Shown: in pieces, positions 32,497 to 39,478 of the stretch
How positions within the stretch are numbered: position 1 is the first letter of the stretch
Layout: every line of letters begins with the position of its first letter
Origin: Avisuccinivibrio sp964424565
Lineage (GTDB): Bacteria > Pseudomonadota > Gammaproteobacteria > Enterobacterales > Succinivibrionaceae
Assembly (NCBI GenBank): GCA_964424565.1
Contig: CAYRIZ010000017.1
Span: 1-39,478 of the forward strand
DNA: 39,478 nucleotides
Direction: 5' to 3'
Made by a program: the position numbers and the translations under genes
The notes under the pieces: model-generated
Database searches by the model: none
Told to the model about the DNA's origin: nothing
Seen by the model: only the letters and a program-made list of their open reading frames with translations

Positions 32497-34533
32497 TTAC
32501 TGGGCTCTGGCAATTTCCTGTTTGACGGTGCCAAAAGACTTCACAAAGGGTTTGGCAGTCTTAAGTACACCAGGCAGCCGGGAAATGGCCTGCTGCGCCG
32601 CGGCGCTGTTGGGATAATCACCGGTGATCAGCACATACCAGGGTCTGCGTTCACGCGATGTTTCATAAATCCAGTATCTGTCCGTCAGGGCCGCCGCCAC
32701 CTTGCTCAGCGCCTCTTTATTGCGGGAGGCTACGATCTGTATGGTATAGCTGCGGTCATTTTTGGCAGCCAGCTCTGCAGTGCCGCCTGGCACGGCCTTA
32801 CCGGAGAAAGTTACATTTTCCGGACGCAGCACGCCGGAGCGGGCCGGCTGGGCTGTACGCTTCCGCCCGGAAGCGGCGCTGTCTGCAGCCGGGGCAGGTT
32901 TCTGGGCCGCGGGAGCGGGAGCGGCAGCTGCCGCAGGCTCCGGCCGGGCCGGAATGGTTACCTTTTCGTCAGCCGCTGCTGCAGCAGGTGCGGGGTCTGC
33001 GGCAGGAGTGACTTCAGCGGCAGCAGGTACCACGACCGGCGCCGGGGCCGGGATCATCTGCTCCTGCACGGCCGCGGGAGCCGGAGCCGGCGTATTCTCC
33101 CGGCCGTTGACTTCATTTATCCGAATCGGCTCTGACTGTACAGGCAGAACCACGGCCTTCTCATCCTCCAGAGCGCCGGCGGCGGCAGTGGGTGGAGTGG
33201 CAGTGACTGCGTCAGAGGCGGGTTCTGCAGGCAGGACAGCGGGCTCCTGCGCAGCTGGTTCATCCGGCAGGCTGTTTTCCAGGGCCGGGGCGGCAGCGGG
33301 AGCCGGAAGCTGTACCTCCTGCGGCGGCAAAGTGTCATCTGCAGGCAAGCCGGCAGGCTCCTGCACAGCAGGCTCTTCCGGCTGACTGTTTTCCAGAGCC
33401 GGTGCAGTATCGGCAGCCGGCAGCTGTACGGCCTGCGGCGGCAGCGTGCCGTCTTCAATCTGCTGCAGCTCTTCACCGCTTAAGGTAATGCTCTGCTGCG
33501 TGGACGGCGGCGGAGTCTGCACGGCAATACCCTCAGGGACAGGCTCATTGAGCGCTCCTTCATCCACTACCGGATCGGAAACGGCCGGAGCCGGCACGCT
33601 CTGCGGCGTTGCAGCAGTGCTGTTCTGCTCCGATCTGCCGTCAAAATAGGTTTTGCCGGCGTAGCCTGCCGCCAGCAGCACCAGCAGCAGAACGCAGATC
33701 TTGGGGAGCACTGAGCCTGATTTCTTTGCACCCTCTCCCTCTTTTTTCACCTCTGCGGCGGCGGGATCTGCCTCCGCAGTCTGCTGCGGCCCGGCACTCA
33801 GCTCACCAAGCGGTGCGGCAGCGGCAGGCTGACTGCTGCCATCCGGTGAGGACAGCTCCTCACTCAGCTGATCTGCATAGGCGATAATGCGGGAGATATT
33901 GCCGCCGCAGGAGGCGAGCCCGGACTGTATTCTGCTTTGGAACTGCGCAAACAGCGGCTGAGCCTGATTGCTTTTGAAGACCAGCTGACAGATCTTCATT
34001 CCCTCATCATCGTTGAGGGGAGTTACTGCGTACTGACTGACGGAGAGGTGCTTGATCTGCTGTCCGCGCAGCGTTTCGGCCTGCTGCTGCACCCATTCCG
34101 GACTGCCGGCACACAGCAGAGTACAGCTGTGGCTGCCGGCAAACTTTTTACAGATGGCAATGAGTGCCTGAAAGCATTCCGCGGCTGCCAGATCTATGTC
34201 GTCGGCCACAATAAACAGCTTGTTTTTGCTGTCGGCGGAAATTTTGTTCAGGACAGCGTTCAGCGGCAGATCCTGACTGAGATCCGCGGGAGGCAGAAGC
34301 TGTGAAGCCAGAATTTTCGTCAGGGAACCCAAGGTGGTTTCCTGAGTGCAGGGCAGATACACCGAGCGCATTTTGCGCTCCACCCCGGTGGCTGTGAGCT
34401 CCAGCAGAGTACTGCGCCCGCTTCCTGTTTCTCCGCTGAGAAACATAAAGGTGTCTCCCTTATCTGCCTGCTGCATCAGCTGTTCACACAGCTGCAGCTG
34501 TGAGTGCAAATAAAATACGGAAAGCGGGCTCAT
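32497..34533 (-). CDS. damX: DamX-like cell-division protein: AAA ATPase, membrane segment, SPOR domain
   Basis: A GTG at 34539 is possible, but the ATG at 34533 has AGAGG placed correctly, giving 678 residues. Order: an ExeA-like AAA domain with GETGSGRST (34-42) and Walker B LFIVADDID; one membrane helix KICVLLLVLLAAGYAG near 295-310; a periplasmic Pro/Ala/Glu-rich stretch of about 280 residues with a tandem 38-residue duplication; and a C-terminal SPOR domain (YTIQIVASRNKEAL to WYVLITGDYP) that binds denuded septal peptidoglycan. E. coli DamX lacks the ATPase; other gammaproteobacterial homologues carry one. The Walker A lysine is Arg40. It starts two bases after the aroB stop, so it is coupled to aroB. 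Confidence 0.9.
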   Translation of the reverse strand: MSPLSVFYLHSQLQLCEQLMQQADKGDTFMFLSGETGSGRSTLLELTATGVERKMRSVYLPCTQETTLGSLTKILASQLLPPADLSQDLPLNAVLNKISADSKNKLFIVADDIDLAAAECFQALIAICKKFAGSHSCTLLCAGSPEWVQQQAETLRGQQIKHLSVSQYAVTPLNDDEGMKICQLVFKSNQAQPLFAQFQSRIQSGLASCGGNISRIIAYADQLSEELSSPDGSSQPAAAAPLGELSAGPQQTAEADPAAAEVKKEGEGAKKSGSVLPKICVLLLVLLAAGYAGKTYFDGRSEQNSTAATPQSVPAPAVSDPVVDEGALNEPVPEGIAVQTPPPSTQQSITLSGEELQQIEDGTLPPQAVQLPAADTAPALENSQPEEPAVQEPAGLPADDTLPPQEVQLPAPAAAPALENSLPDEPAAQEPAVLPAEPASDAVTATPPTAAAGALEDEKAVVLPVQSEPIRINEVNGRENTPAPAPAAVQEQMIPAPAPVVVPAAAEVTPAADPAPAAAAADEKVTIPARPEPAAAAAPAPAAQKPAPAADSAASGRKRTAQPARSGVLRPENVTFSGKAVPGGTAELAAKNDRSYTIQIVASRNKEALSKVAAALTDRYWIYETSRERRPWYVLITGDYPNSAAAQQAISRLPGVLKTAKPFVKSFGTVKQEIARAQ
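33226..33453 (-). repeat. 38-residue tandem duplication inside damX
   Basis: Two adjacent 114-bp units (33453-33340 and 33339-33226) each encode a block beginning D-x-TLPPQ and ending EPA-x-LPA; 29 of 38 residues are identical. It lengthens the periplasmic linker between the membrane helix and the SPOR domain. Confidence 0.8.
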
Positions 34534-34535
34534 GA

Positions 34536-35630
34536 TCACCTCTGTTTGAATGTTGTTATCAGATTACATGCCTCGGCATCGCTCACATCGGAGAAGACTG
34601 AGCTTCTGCCTATGCCCTGAGGCAGCACATAGCGGATTACGCCGGATTTTACTTTTTTGTCATGGCGCATGCCCCTGATGAAGTCTTCAGGACCCATGTC
34701 AGCCGGCACCGTGACGGGCAGACAGTTCTGGCTGACTAAATGCTCAATGCGTTTATATTCTGCCTCAGTCAGCATGCCGCGGCTCTGGGACAATGCCGCC
34801 GCCAGCAGCAGGCCCACGCCCACAGCTTCACCATGCAGCCAGACGCCAAAGCCCATATAAGCCTCAATGGCATGCCCGAAGGTGTGTCCCAGGTTCAAAA
34901 TGGCCCTGATGCCGCCCTCGCGCTCGTCCTGGGAAACCACCTCGGCCTTGATTTCACAGCAGCGCTTGACCACGTGTACCAGACTGCTCTTGTCGGCAAT
35001 CAAATCGTGCAGGGAACCCAGTCCCTCCAGATAAGTGAAAAATTCCTGATCGCAGATGATGCCGTATTTGATGACCTCGCCCATGCCGGCGGCAATTTCC
35101 CGCTCCGGCAGCGTATTTAAGGTATTGAGATCGGCAATCACCGCCTTGGGCTGATAAAAAGCCCCGATCATATTTTTGCCCAGCGGATGATTGATGGCAG
35201 TCTTGCCGCCCACCGAGGAATCCACCATGGCCAGCAGAGTAGTGGGGATCTGCACGTAAGCTACGCCGCGGGTGTAGGTAGCAGCGGCAAAGCCGGTCAT
35301 ATCCCCCACCACGCCGCCGCCCAAGGCCACCAGCGCGCAGTCACGCGACAGTCCGGCCTGCATCAGCGCCGACATGATCTGCATGTAGGAATCTACGGTC
35401 TTGTAGGCTTCACCATCCTTTAAAATCACCTCATGCACCGCAAAGCCGCAGGCTTCAAGCTGTGCCCTGGTTTTGGCCAGATACAGGGGAGCTATGGTGT
35501 CATTGGTAACTATCATGATCTCCCGGGTATTTGGCAGTGCCTGCCTGATCAGCTCTCCGGCGTTGAGATCAAGACCTATGTAAATGGGATAGGATCTTTC
35601 CTTGAGTTCTACCTGCAAAATCTCTGTCAT
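34536..35630 (-). CDS. aroB: 3-dehydroquinate synthase
   Basis: Second step of the shikimate pathway: NAD- and metal-dependent cyclisation of DAHP. 364 residues (362 in E. coli). Motifs: VALGGGVVGDMTGFAAATYTR, IPTTLLAMVDSSVGGKTAIN, the metal-ligand region GMGEVIKYG and GHTFGHAIE with LHGEAVGVG. It starts two bases after the aroK stop and is followed by damX after two bases, as in the conserved aroK-aroB-damX operon. Its substrate comes from the DAHP synthase encoded at 11535-12650. Confidence 0.98.
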   Translation of the reverse strand: MTEILQVELKERSYPIYIGLDLNAGELIRQALPNTREIMIVTNDTIAPLYLAKTRAQLEACGFAVHEVILKDGEAYKTVDSYMQIMSALMQAGLSRDCALVALGGGVVGDMTGFAAATYTRGVAYVQIPTTLLAMVDSSVGGKTAINHPLGKNMIGAFYQPKAVIADLNTLNTLPEREIAAGMGEVIKYGIICDQEFFTYLEGLGSLHDLIADKSSLVHVVKRCCEIKAEVVSQDEREGGIRAILNLGHTFGHAIEAYMGFGVWLHGEAVGVGLLLAAALSQSRGMLTEAEYKRIEHLVSQNCLPVTVPADMGPEDFIRGMRHDKKVKSGVIRYVLPQGIGRSSVFSDVSDAEACNLITTFKQR

Positions 35631-35632
35631 GA

Positions 35633-36181
35633 TTATTCCTGCAAATTGTCTGCGCCCGCGTCGAGCAGGGCAGTAATGGCCTGTACGCAGCCTGCCACAT
35701 CCAGCCGGCCGGAATCGATTTGAAAGACCGCCGCGCTGCGGTAAAGCGGATCACGGACGGCAAAAAGCTCCTGCAGTCTGGCCCTGCGGTCTGCGGCATA
35801 AATCATCGGGCGGTTGTTGTCATTTAAGGTGCGCTGATACTGTGTTTCCACATCGCAGTAGAGATAAACAGCTGTGGTCTGCTGCTTCAGGATTTCGCAG
35901 TTTACCTCCCGGGAGATAATGCCGCCGCCGGCGGCAATCACTCCGGAAAAGTGAGCTGCGGCATCCTGCAGGGCGGCAGTTTCGCGATCGCGGAACCCCG
36001 CTTCTGCAAATTTGGCAAAAATATCCGGTATGCTCATGCCGTTGTCGGCTTCGATTTTGGCATCAAGATCCAGGAAATTCTGCTGCAGATGAGCCGCCAG
36101 GGCCCGTCCTACTGTGCTTTTGCCCGAGCCCATCGGGCCGATCAGGATGATCGGCTTTTTACTTGAATTTAGTGCAGGCAT
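35633..36181 (-). CDS. aroK: Shikimate kinase
   Basis: Phosphorylates shikimate at the 3-hydroxyl. A GTG start at 36196 would add five residues; the ATG at 36181, with GGGGA about six bases upstream, gives 182 residues and is preferred. P-loop GPMGSGKST lies at 15-23, the shikimate-binding Asp in LDLDAKIE, FRDRE and the AAGGGII motif follow, and the lid carries RTLNDNNRPM. First gene of the aroK-aroB-damX unit and divergent from mrcA. The pilMNOPQ/hof genes found between aroK and mrcA in many relatives are absent. Confidence 0.96.
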   Translation of the reverse strand: MPALNSSKKPIILIGPMGSGKSTVGRALAAHLQQNFLDLDAKIEADNGMSIPDIFAKFAEAGFRDRETAALQDAAAHFSGVIAAGGGIISREVNCEILKQQTTAVYLYCDVETQYQRTLNDNNRPMIYAADRRARLQELFAVRDPLYRSAAVFQIDSGRLDVAGCVQAITALLDAGADNLQE

Positions 36182-36219
36182 CTTCTTCCCCACCACGTGT
36201 GAAACCTCTGAGTCTACTG

Positions 36220-36248
36220 ATTAAATGATAGAATAGCCAAAATTGCAA
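36220..36248 (-). promoter_or_regulatory. Predicted promoter of the aroK-aroB-damX operon
   Basis: On the minus strand TTGCAA (36248-36243) and TTTAAT (36225-36220) are separated by 17 bases, placing the start about 30 bases before the aroK ATG. The mrcA promoter must share this 110-bp gap but no clear pair was found for it. Confidence 0.55.
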
Positions 36249-36291
36249 AACAAGGTTACAACTCTACGCATTAAGTCTAAAGGAATTATCC

Positions 36292-38736
36292 GTGTTTTTT
36301 AGGATCTTTCGTGTCATGGTCTGGTCCGGCCTGTTTTCCGCTTCCCTGTGCGGCATGGCTGTTGCCGGCATGTATTATCAGACCCTGGGCACTCTGCCTG
36401 ATGTTGAAGAATTAAAGCATGTCTCTTTTGAAACCCCGATGCAGATCTACAGCAGGGACGGCAAACTCATAGGTGAATTCGGCGAGCACAAGCGCATCCC
36501 CGTCAAGCTCAATGACATTCCCCTGAAGCTGCAGCAGGCTTTTCTGGCTATTGAGGACACCCGCTTTTATGAGCACAGCGGCATAGACCCCATAGGCATA
36601 TTAAGAGCCTCGCTGGTGGCTTTGACCAGTGCCTCCGCTTCTCAGGGCGCCAGCACCATAACCCAGCAGGTGGCCCGCAATTTCTTTCTCACCCGCGAGC
36701 GTACCCTGGAGCGCAAAATCAAGGAAATCTTCATCTCCTGGCGCATAGAGCAGGTGCTCACCAAGGATGAGATTTTGGAGCTTTATCTCAACAAGATAGC
36801 CCTGGGACACCGTTCCTACGGCGTGGCGGCGGCTGCCCAGACCTATTACGGCAAGGAGCTCAATGATCTCACTTTGGCTGAAATGGCTACCATAGCCGGT
36901 CTGCCCAAGGCTCCGTCCACCTTAAATCCCATATCCTACCCCGCCCGCGCTGAGGCCAGACGCCATGTGGTGCTCGGCCGCATGCTGGATCTGGGCTATA
37001 TCACGCAGGAGGAGTATGACATAGCTGATGCCGCTCCCTCCAAGACCTACTATCACAGCACCCCGCTGGATCTCAATGCCCCCTACGTGGCGGAGGAAGC
37101 CCGCAAATTCGCCATTGAGCAGTTCGGCGAGGAAGCTTACATCAATGGCCTCAAGGTCTACACCACAGTGGACTCCAAACTGCAGGACTATGCCAATTAC
37201 GCCCTGTTCAAAGGCCTGACCGATTACGACACCCGTCACGGCTGGCGCGGAGCTGCTGCCAATATTTATGAAAAGGAGAACTTTGAGCCCAGTGTGGACA
37301 ATGTCATGGATCTGCTGCAGAGCATGGATGTCTATCTCTACGTGCATCCGGCTCTGGTCAATGCGGTCAATGATGAGGATAAGACCATAAGGGTATTCAA
37401 GCAGGATGGCCGGGAATACTATCTGCCCTGGGAGAGCATCTCCTGGGCCCGCGCCTTTCAGGATGACCGCCATCAGGGTCCTGCCCCCAAGGTGCCTTCG
37501 GAAATAGTCAAAAACGGAGACATTATCTTTACCTACATCAATGAAGAAGGGCAGGAAATGCTCACGCAGCTGCCGGAAGCTGAAGGTGCACTGGTCTCGC
37601 TTAATCCTTATGACGGAGCCATTGTGGCCATGGCCGGCGGCTATGATTTTGCGCTGACCAAGCTCAACCGCGCCATGCAGGCCAAAAGGCAGGCCGGCTC
37701 CAACTTCAAACCCTTTTTATATTCAGCTGCTGTAGCCAAAGGCATAGCCATCAACTCTCCCTTCTGGGATCTGCCGATCCGCACCTGGGATCCGGGCTCC
37801 CGTACCTGGTGGCAGCCTACCAATTCGCCCAATCGTTTTGACGGCATCATGACCCTGCGCGAGGCGCTGGCCAAATCCAAAAATGCCGTCACCATCAGAC
37901 TGATGCGTCAGGTGGGTGTGCCTGACTTTGTGGAGCATTTACAGAAATTCGGCATCAATGTGCCCAAGCATCAGCAGAGCGAGGCCATGTCGCTGGGCAG
38001 CGTCGAGCTTACTCCCCTGCAGACTGCCACCTGCTATGCCACCTTCTTAAACGGCGGCTACAAGCTCACTCCTTATCTGATTGATGAAGTCTGGTGCGGC
38101 GATCAGCGGCTGTACAAAGCCACCTCCCTGAAGGCAGATCCTGCAGCTCCCGATCGCGTGATCAATGCCATTCCGCTCACTATAGATGAGGAAGTGCCAG
38201 CTGTGCCCGGCCTGGCTCCGCAGATCCTGACGCACGGGCATGCCTTTATCATAGCTGACATGCTTTCCTCCGTCATTTACGGCGGCAATGGTATTCAGGG
38301 CAAATTCTGGGGCACAGGCTCACGTGCCGCTGCCTACACCGGGCGCACGGATCTGCACGGCAAAACCGGCACCACCAATGATGTACACGATGCCTGGTTT
38401 ACCGGCTTCAACGGCAACTTAATAGCCACCGCCTGGGTAGGTTTTGACAGCGATAGAAACCTGGGTTATTCCCGCGTCAGCGGCTCTGAAGGCGGTGCCT
38501 ATACCGCCCTGCCTATTTTCACGGAGTATTTTAAGCGAGCCCAGCCGGCAGACAGCGTGCCGCCGGCACTACTGCCCGTGCCCAAGAACGTAAGACGTGC
38601 CGCCAACAGCTACGGTCTGACCGATTATGTGCTGCCGGACAGCGTTACCATTCAGGACAACAGTGCTGATAATTCAGCCGTACAGAAGAATACCGGCATA
38701 GACAGCTCCAGTGTGGAGCTCGATTCCATCTTCTGA
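36292..38736 (+). CDS. mrcA: Penicillin-binding protein 1A (bifunctional glycosyltransferase/transpeptidase)
   Basis: 814 residues (850 in E. coli). Starts with GTG at 36292 after AAGGA. An N-terminal membrane anchor (about 8-28) is followed by the GT51 domain with catalytic E88 in IEDTRFYEHSGID, then GASTITQQVARN and KIKEIFISWRIEQ. After an inserted OB-like domain comes the transpeptidase: catalytic Ser470 in GSNFKPF (SxxK), SKN at 529-531 and KTGT at 691-694. The enzyme polymerises and cross-links peptidoglycan in the periplasm. The C-terminus ends in a Ser/Asn/Asp-rich tail. Divergent from aroK. Confidence 0.97.
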   Translation: MFFRIFRVMVWSGLFSASLCGMAVAGMYYQTLGTLPDVEELKHVSFETPMQIYSRDGKLIGEFGEHKRIPVKLNDIPLKLQQAFLAIEDTRFYEHSGIDPIGILRASLVALTSASASQGASTITQQVARNFFLTRERTLERKIKEIFISWRIEQVLTKDEILELYLNKIALGHRSYGVAAAAQTYYGKELNDLTLAEMATIAGLPKAPSTLNPISYPARAEARRHVVLGRMLDLGYITQEEYDIADAAPSKTYYHSTPLDLNAPYVAEEARKFAIEQFGEEAYINGLKVYTTVDSKLQDYANYALFKGLTDYDTRHGWRGAAANIYEKENFEPSVDNVMDLLQSMDVYLYVHPALVNAVNDEDKTIRVFKQDGREYYLPWESISWARAFQDDRHQGPAPKVPSEIVKNGDIIFTYINEEGQEMLTQLPEAEGALVSLNPYDGAIVAMAGGYDFALTKLNRAMQAKRQAGSNFKPFLYSAAVAKGIAINSPFWDLPIRTWDPGSRTWWQPTNSPNRFDGIMTLREALAKSKNAVTIRLMRQVGVPDFVEHLQKFGINVPKHQQSEAMSLGSVELTPLQTATCYATFLNGGYKLTPYLIDEVWCGDQRLYKATSLKADPAAPDRVINAIPLTIDEEVPAVPGLAPQILTHGHAFIIADMLSSVIYGGNGIQGKFWGTGSRAAAYTGRTDLHGKTGTTNDVHDAWFTGFNGNLIATAWVGFDSDRNLGYSRVSGSEGGAYTALPIFTEYFKRAQPADSVPPALLPVPKNVRRAANSYGLTDYVLPDSVTIQDNSADNSAVQKNTGIDSSSVELDSIF

Positions 38737-38744
38737 TCAAGCCG

Positions 38745-38767
38745 CAGGCCGGAGCACGTCCGGCCTG
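38745..38767 (+). terminator. Hairpin after mrcA
   Basis: CAGGCCGGA and TCCGGCCTG form a perfect 9-bp stem around GCACG, nine bases past the mrcA stop. The following sequence TGGATGCAATTT has a poor T-run, so efficiency is uncertain. Confidence 0.55.
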
Positions 38768-38863
38768 TGGATGCAATTTAGTCTCTCTGCCGCGCCTGGC
38801 TGCCTGTTTCTGCAGACTGGCGGCGGTCTGGGAGAAGTGGGGCTGATTTATCTGAGAACGGCT

Positions 38864-39424
38864 TTAGTATCCGGCTTCACTCAGTCTGCGATATTTATCA
38901 TAGGCCTCATTTAAACCAAGGTCACATGCTCTGCCGTAGTATTCTTTAGCTTTCTTTTTATCCTGGCGTACTCCATGGCCTTTTTCGTACATAATACCCA
39001 GATTAAACATAGCTCCAGCACTTCCCTGCGCTGCAGCTTTTTCCCACCACTGCCGCGCCAGAACTTCATCCTGACGAACTCCAACTCCTGCTGCATACAT
39101 AAACCCTAGTTTGCTCTGAGCCACAGCAAGTCCCTGCACTGCTGCCTTTTCACACCACTGCCGTGCCTGGGCATAATCCTGAGGTACTCCCTGTCCTTTT
39201 TCGTACATCATCCCCAAACCGAACTGAGCATCAGCAACTCCCTGTGAAGCTGCCTTTTCCCACCACTGCCGCGTTTGAGCATAATCCTGATGTACTCCCT
39301 GACCGTTATAGTACATTACCCCCAAACTGTACTGGGCATCAGCCTCACCTTGCGCTGCCGCCTTTTCAAGCCACTGCCGTGCTTGGGTATAATCCTGGCG
39401 GACGCCCCAACCATTTTTGTACAT
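38864..39424 (-). CDS. Sel1-repeat protein 4, 5' end possibly broken
   Basis: 186 residues, about five Sel1 repeats and a C-terminal cap (AKEYYGRACDLGLNEAYDKY). The ATG at 39424 falls inside what should be the first repeat: the codons before it read T-L-G-T, continuing the repeat consensus LG-MY, and are cut by TAA at 39439-39437. An ATG at 39446 in another frame would read MQLN and joins the repeat only after a frameshift. So it is either a short gene using the internal ATG (AGG four bases upstream) or a gene with a damaged start. It is convergent with mrcA, more AT-rich and clearly different from the three genes at 23856-29457. Confidence 0.75.
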   Translation of the reverse strand: MYKNGWGVRQDYTQARQWLEKAAAQGEADAQYSLGVMYYNGQGVHQDYAQTRQWWEKAASQGVADAQFGLGMMYEKGQGVPQDYAQARQWCEKAAVQGLAVAQSKLGFMYAAGVGVRQDEVLARQWWEKAAAQGSAGAMFNLGIMYEKGHGVRQDKKKAKEYYGRACDLGLNEAYDKYRRLSEAGY

Positions 39425-39478
39425 AGTACCTAGTGTTTAACTGCATAAATTCGTTAATGTATTACGAATCTGGCTGCC

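Noticed and set aside
32762..33385. Ala/Gly/Ser-rich plus-strand ORF opposite damX
   Set aside because: Low-complexity mirror of the Pro/Ala-rich DamX linker; no ribosome site or recognisable domain.

Overview
The window reads as a gammaproteobacterial chromosome segment. The evidence is gene order: ribF-ileS-lspA-ispH beside a divergent rpsT, and mrcA/aroK-aroB-damX-rpe-gph-trpS, both hallmark gammaproteobacterial strings. The DNA is GC-rich and almost free of mobile-element signatures. Losses from the classical order (no fkpB, no dam, no pilMNOPQ/hof between mrcA and aroK) and the expansion of Sel1-repeat proteins suggest a reduced or host-associated lineage. An Aeromonadales/Succinivibrionaceae-type organism is a guess only.

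Layout. 1-3471 (minus) is a single-polypeptide Type ISP restriction-modification enzyme that runs off the left edge; a small ribbon-helix-helix protein (3707-3985) is divergent from it across a 235-bp gap holding two perfect dyads. 4095-9403 (minus) is ribF-ileS-lspA-ispH, divergent from rpsT (9685-9948). 10231-12650 (minus) is a DAHP synthase gene followed by serA, preceded by a short leader ORF ending in a run of Phe/Tyr/Trp codons. xth lies upstream (13005-13814). 13866-19479 (minus) is a tightly packed macA-macB-rmlD-like-outer-membrane-factor export operon. On the plus strand follow rlmI, a GloC-like hydrolase, a LysR regulator and yeiH (19691-23630).

23856-29457 (minus) holds three Sel1-repeat genes (11, 15 and 14 repeats) embedded in duplicated flanking DNA with the same promoter, 5' leader hairpin and, for two of them, the same terminator. 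A fourth, more divergent Sel1 gene with a disturbed 5' end lies at 38864-39424. Between them is the housekeeping cluster trpS-gph-rpe-damX-aroB-aroK (minus) and divergent mrcA (plus).

Functional themes. Cell envelope and division: mrcA, damX, lspA, the efflux operon. Aromatic and serine biosynthesis: DAHP synthase, aroB, aroK, serA. Isoprenoid synthesis: ispH. Translation: ileS, trpS, rpsT, rlmI. Defence: Type ISP enzyme. The most interesting signals are the aromatic leader peptide before the DAHP synthase gene, the Sel1 locus with near-identical intergenic DNA, a perfect T-N11-A LysR box at the lysR stop before yeiH, an RmlD-like gene inside an efflux operon, and the loss of dam from beside damX.
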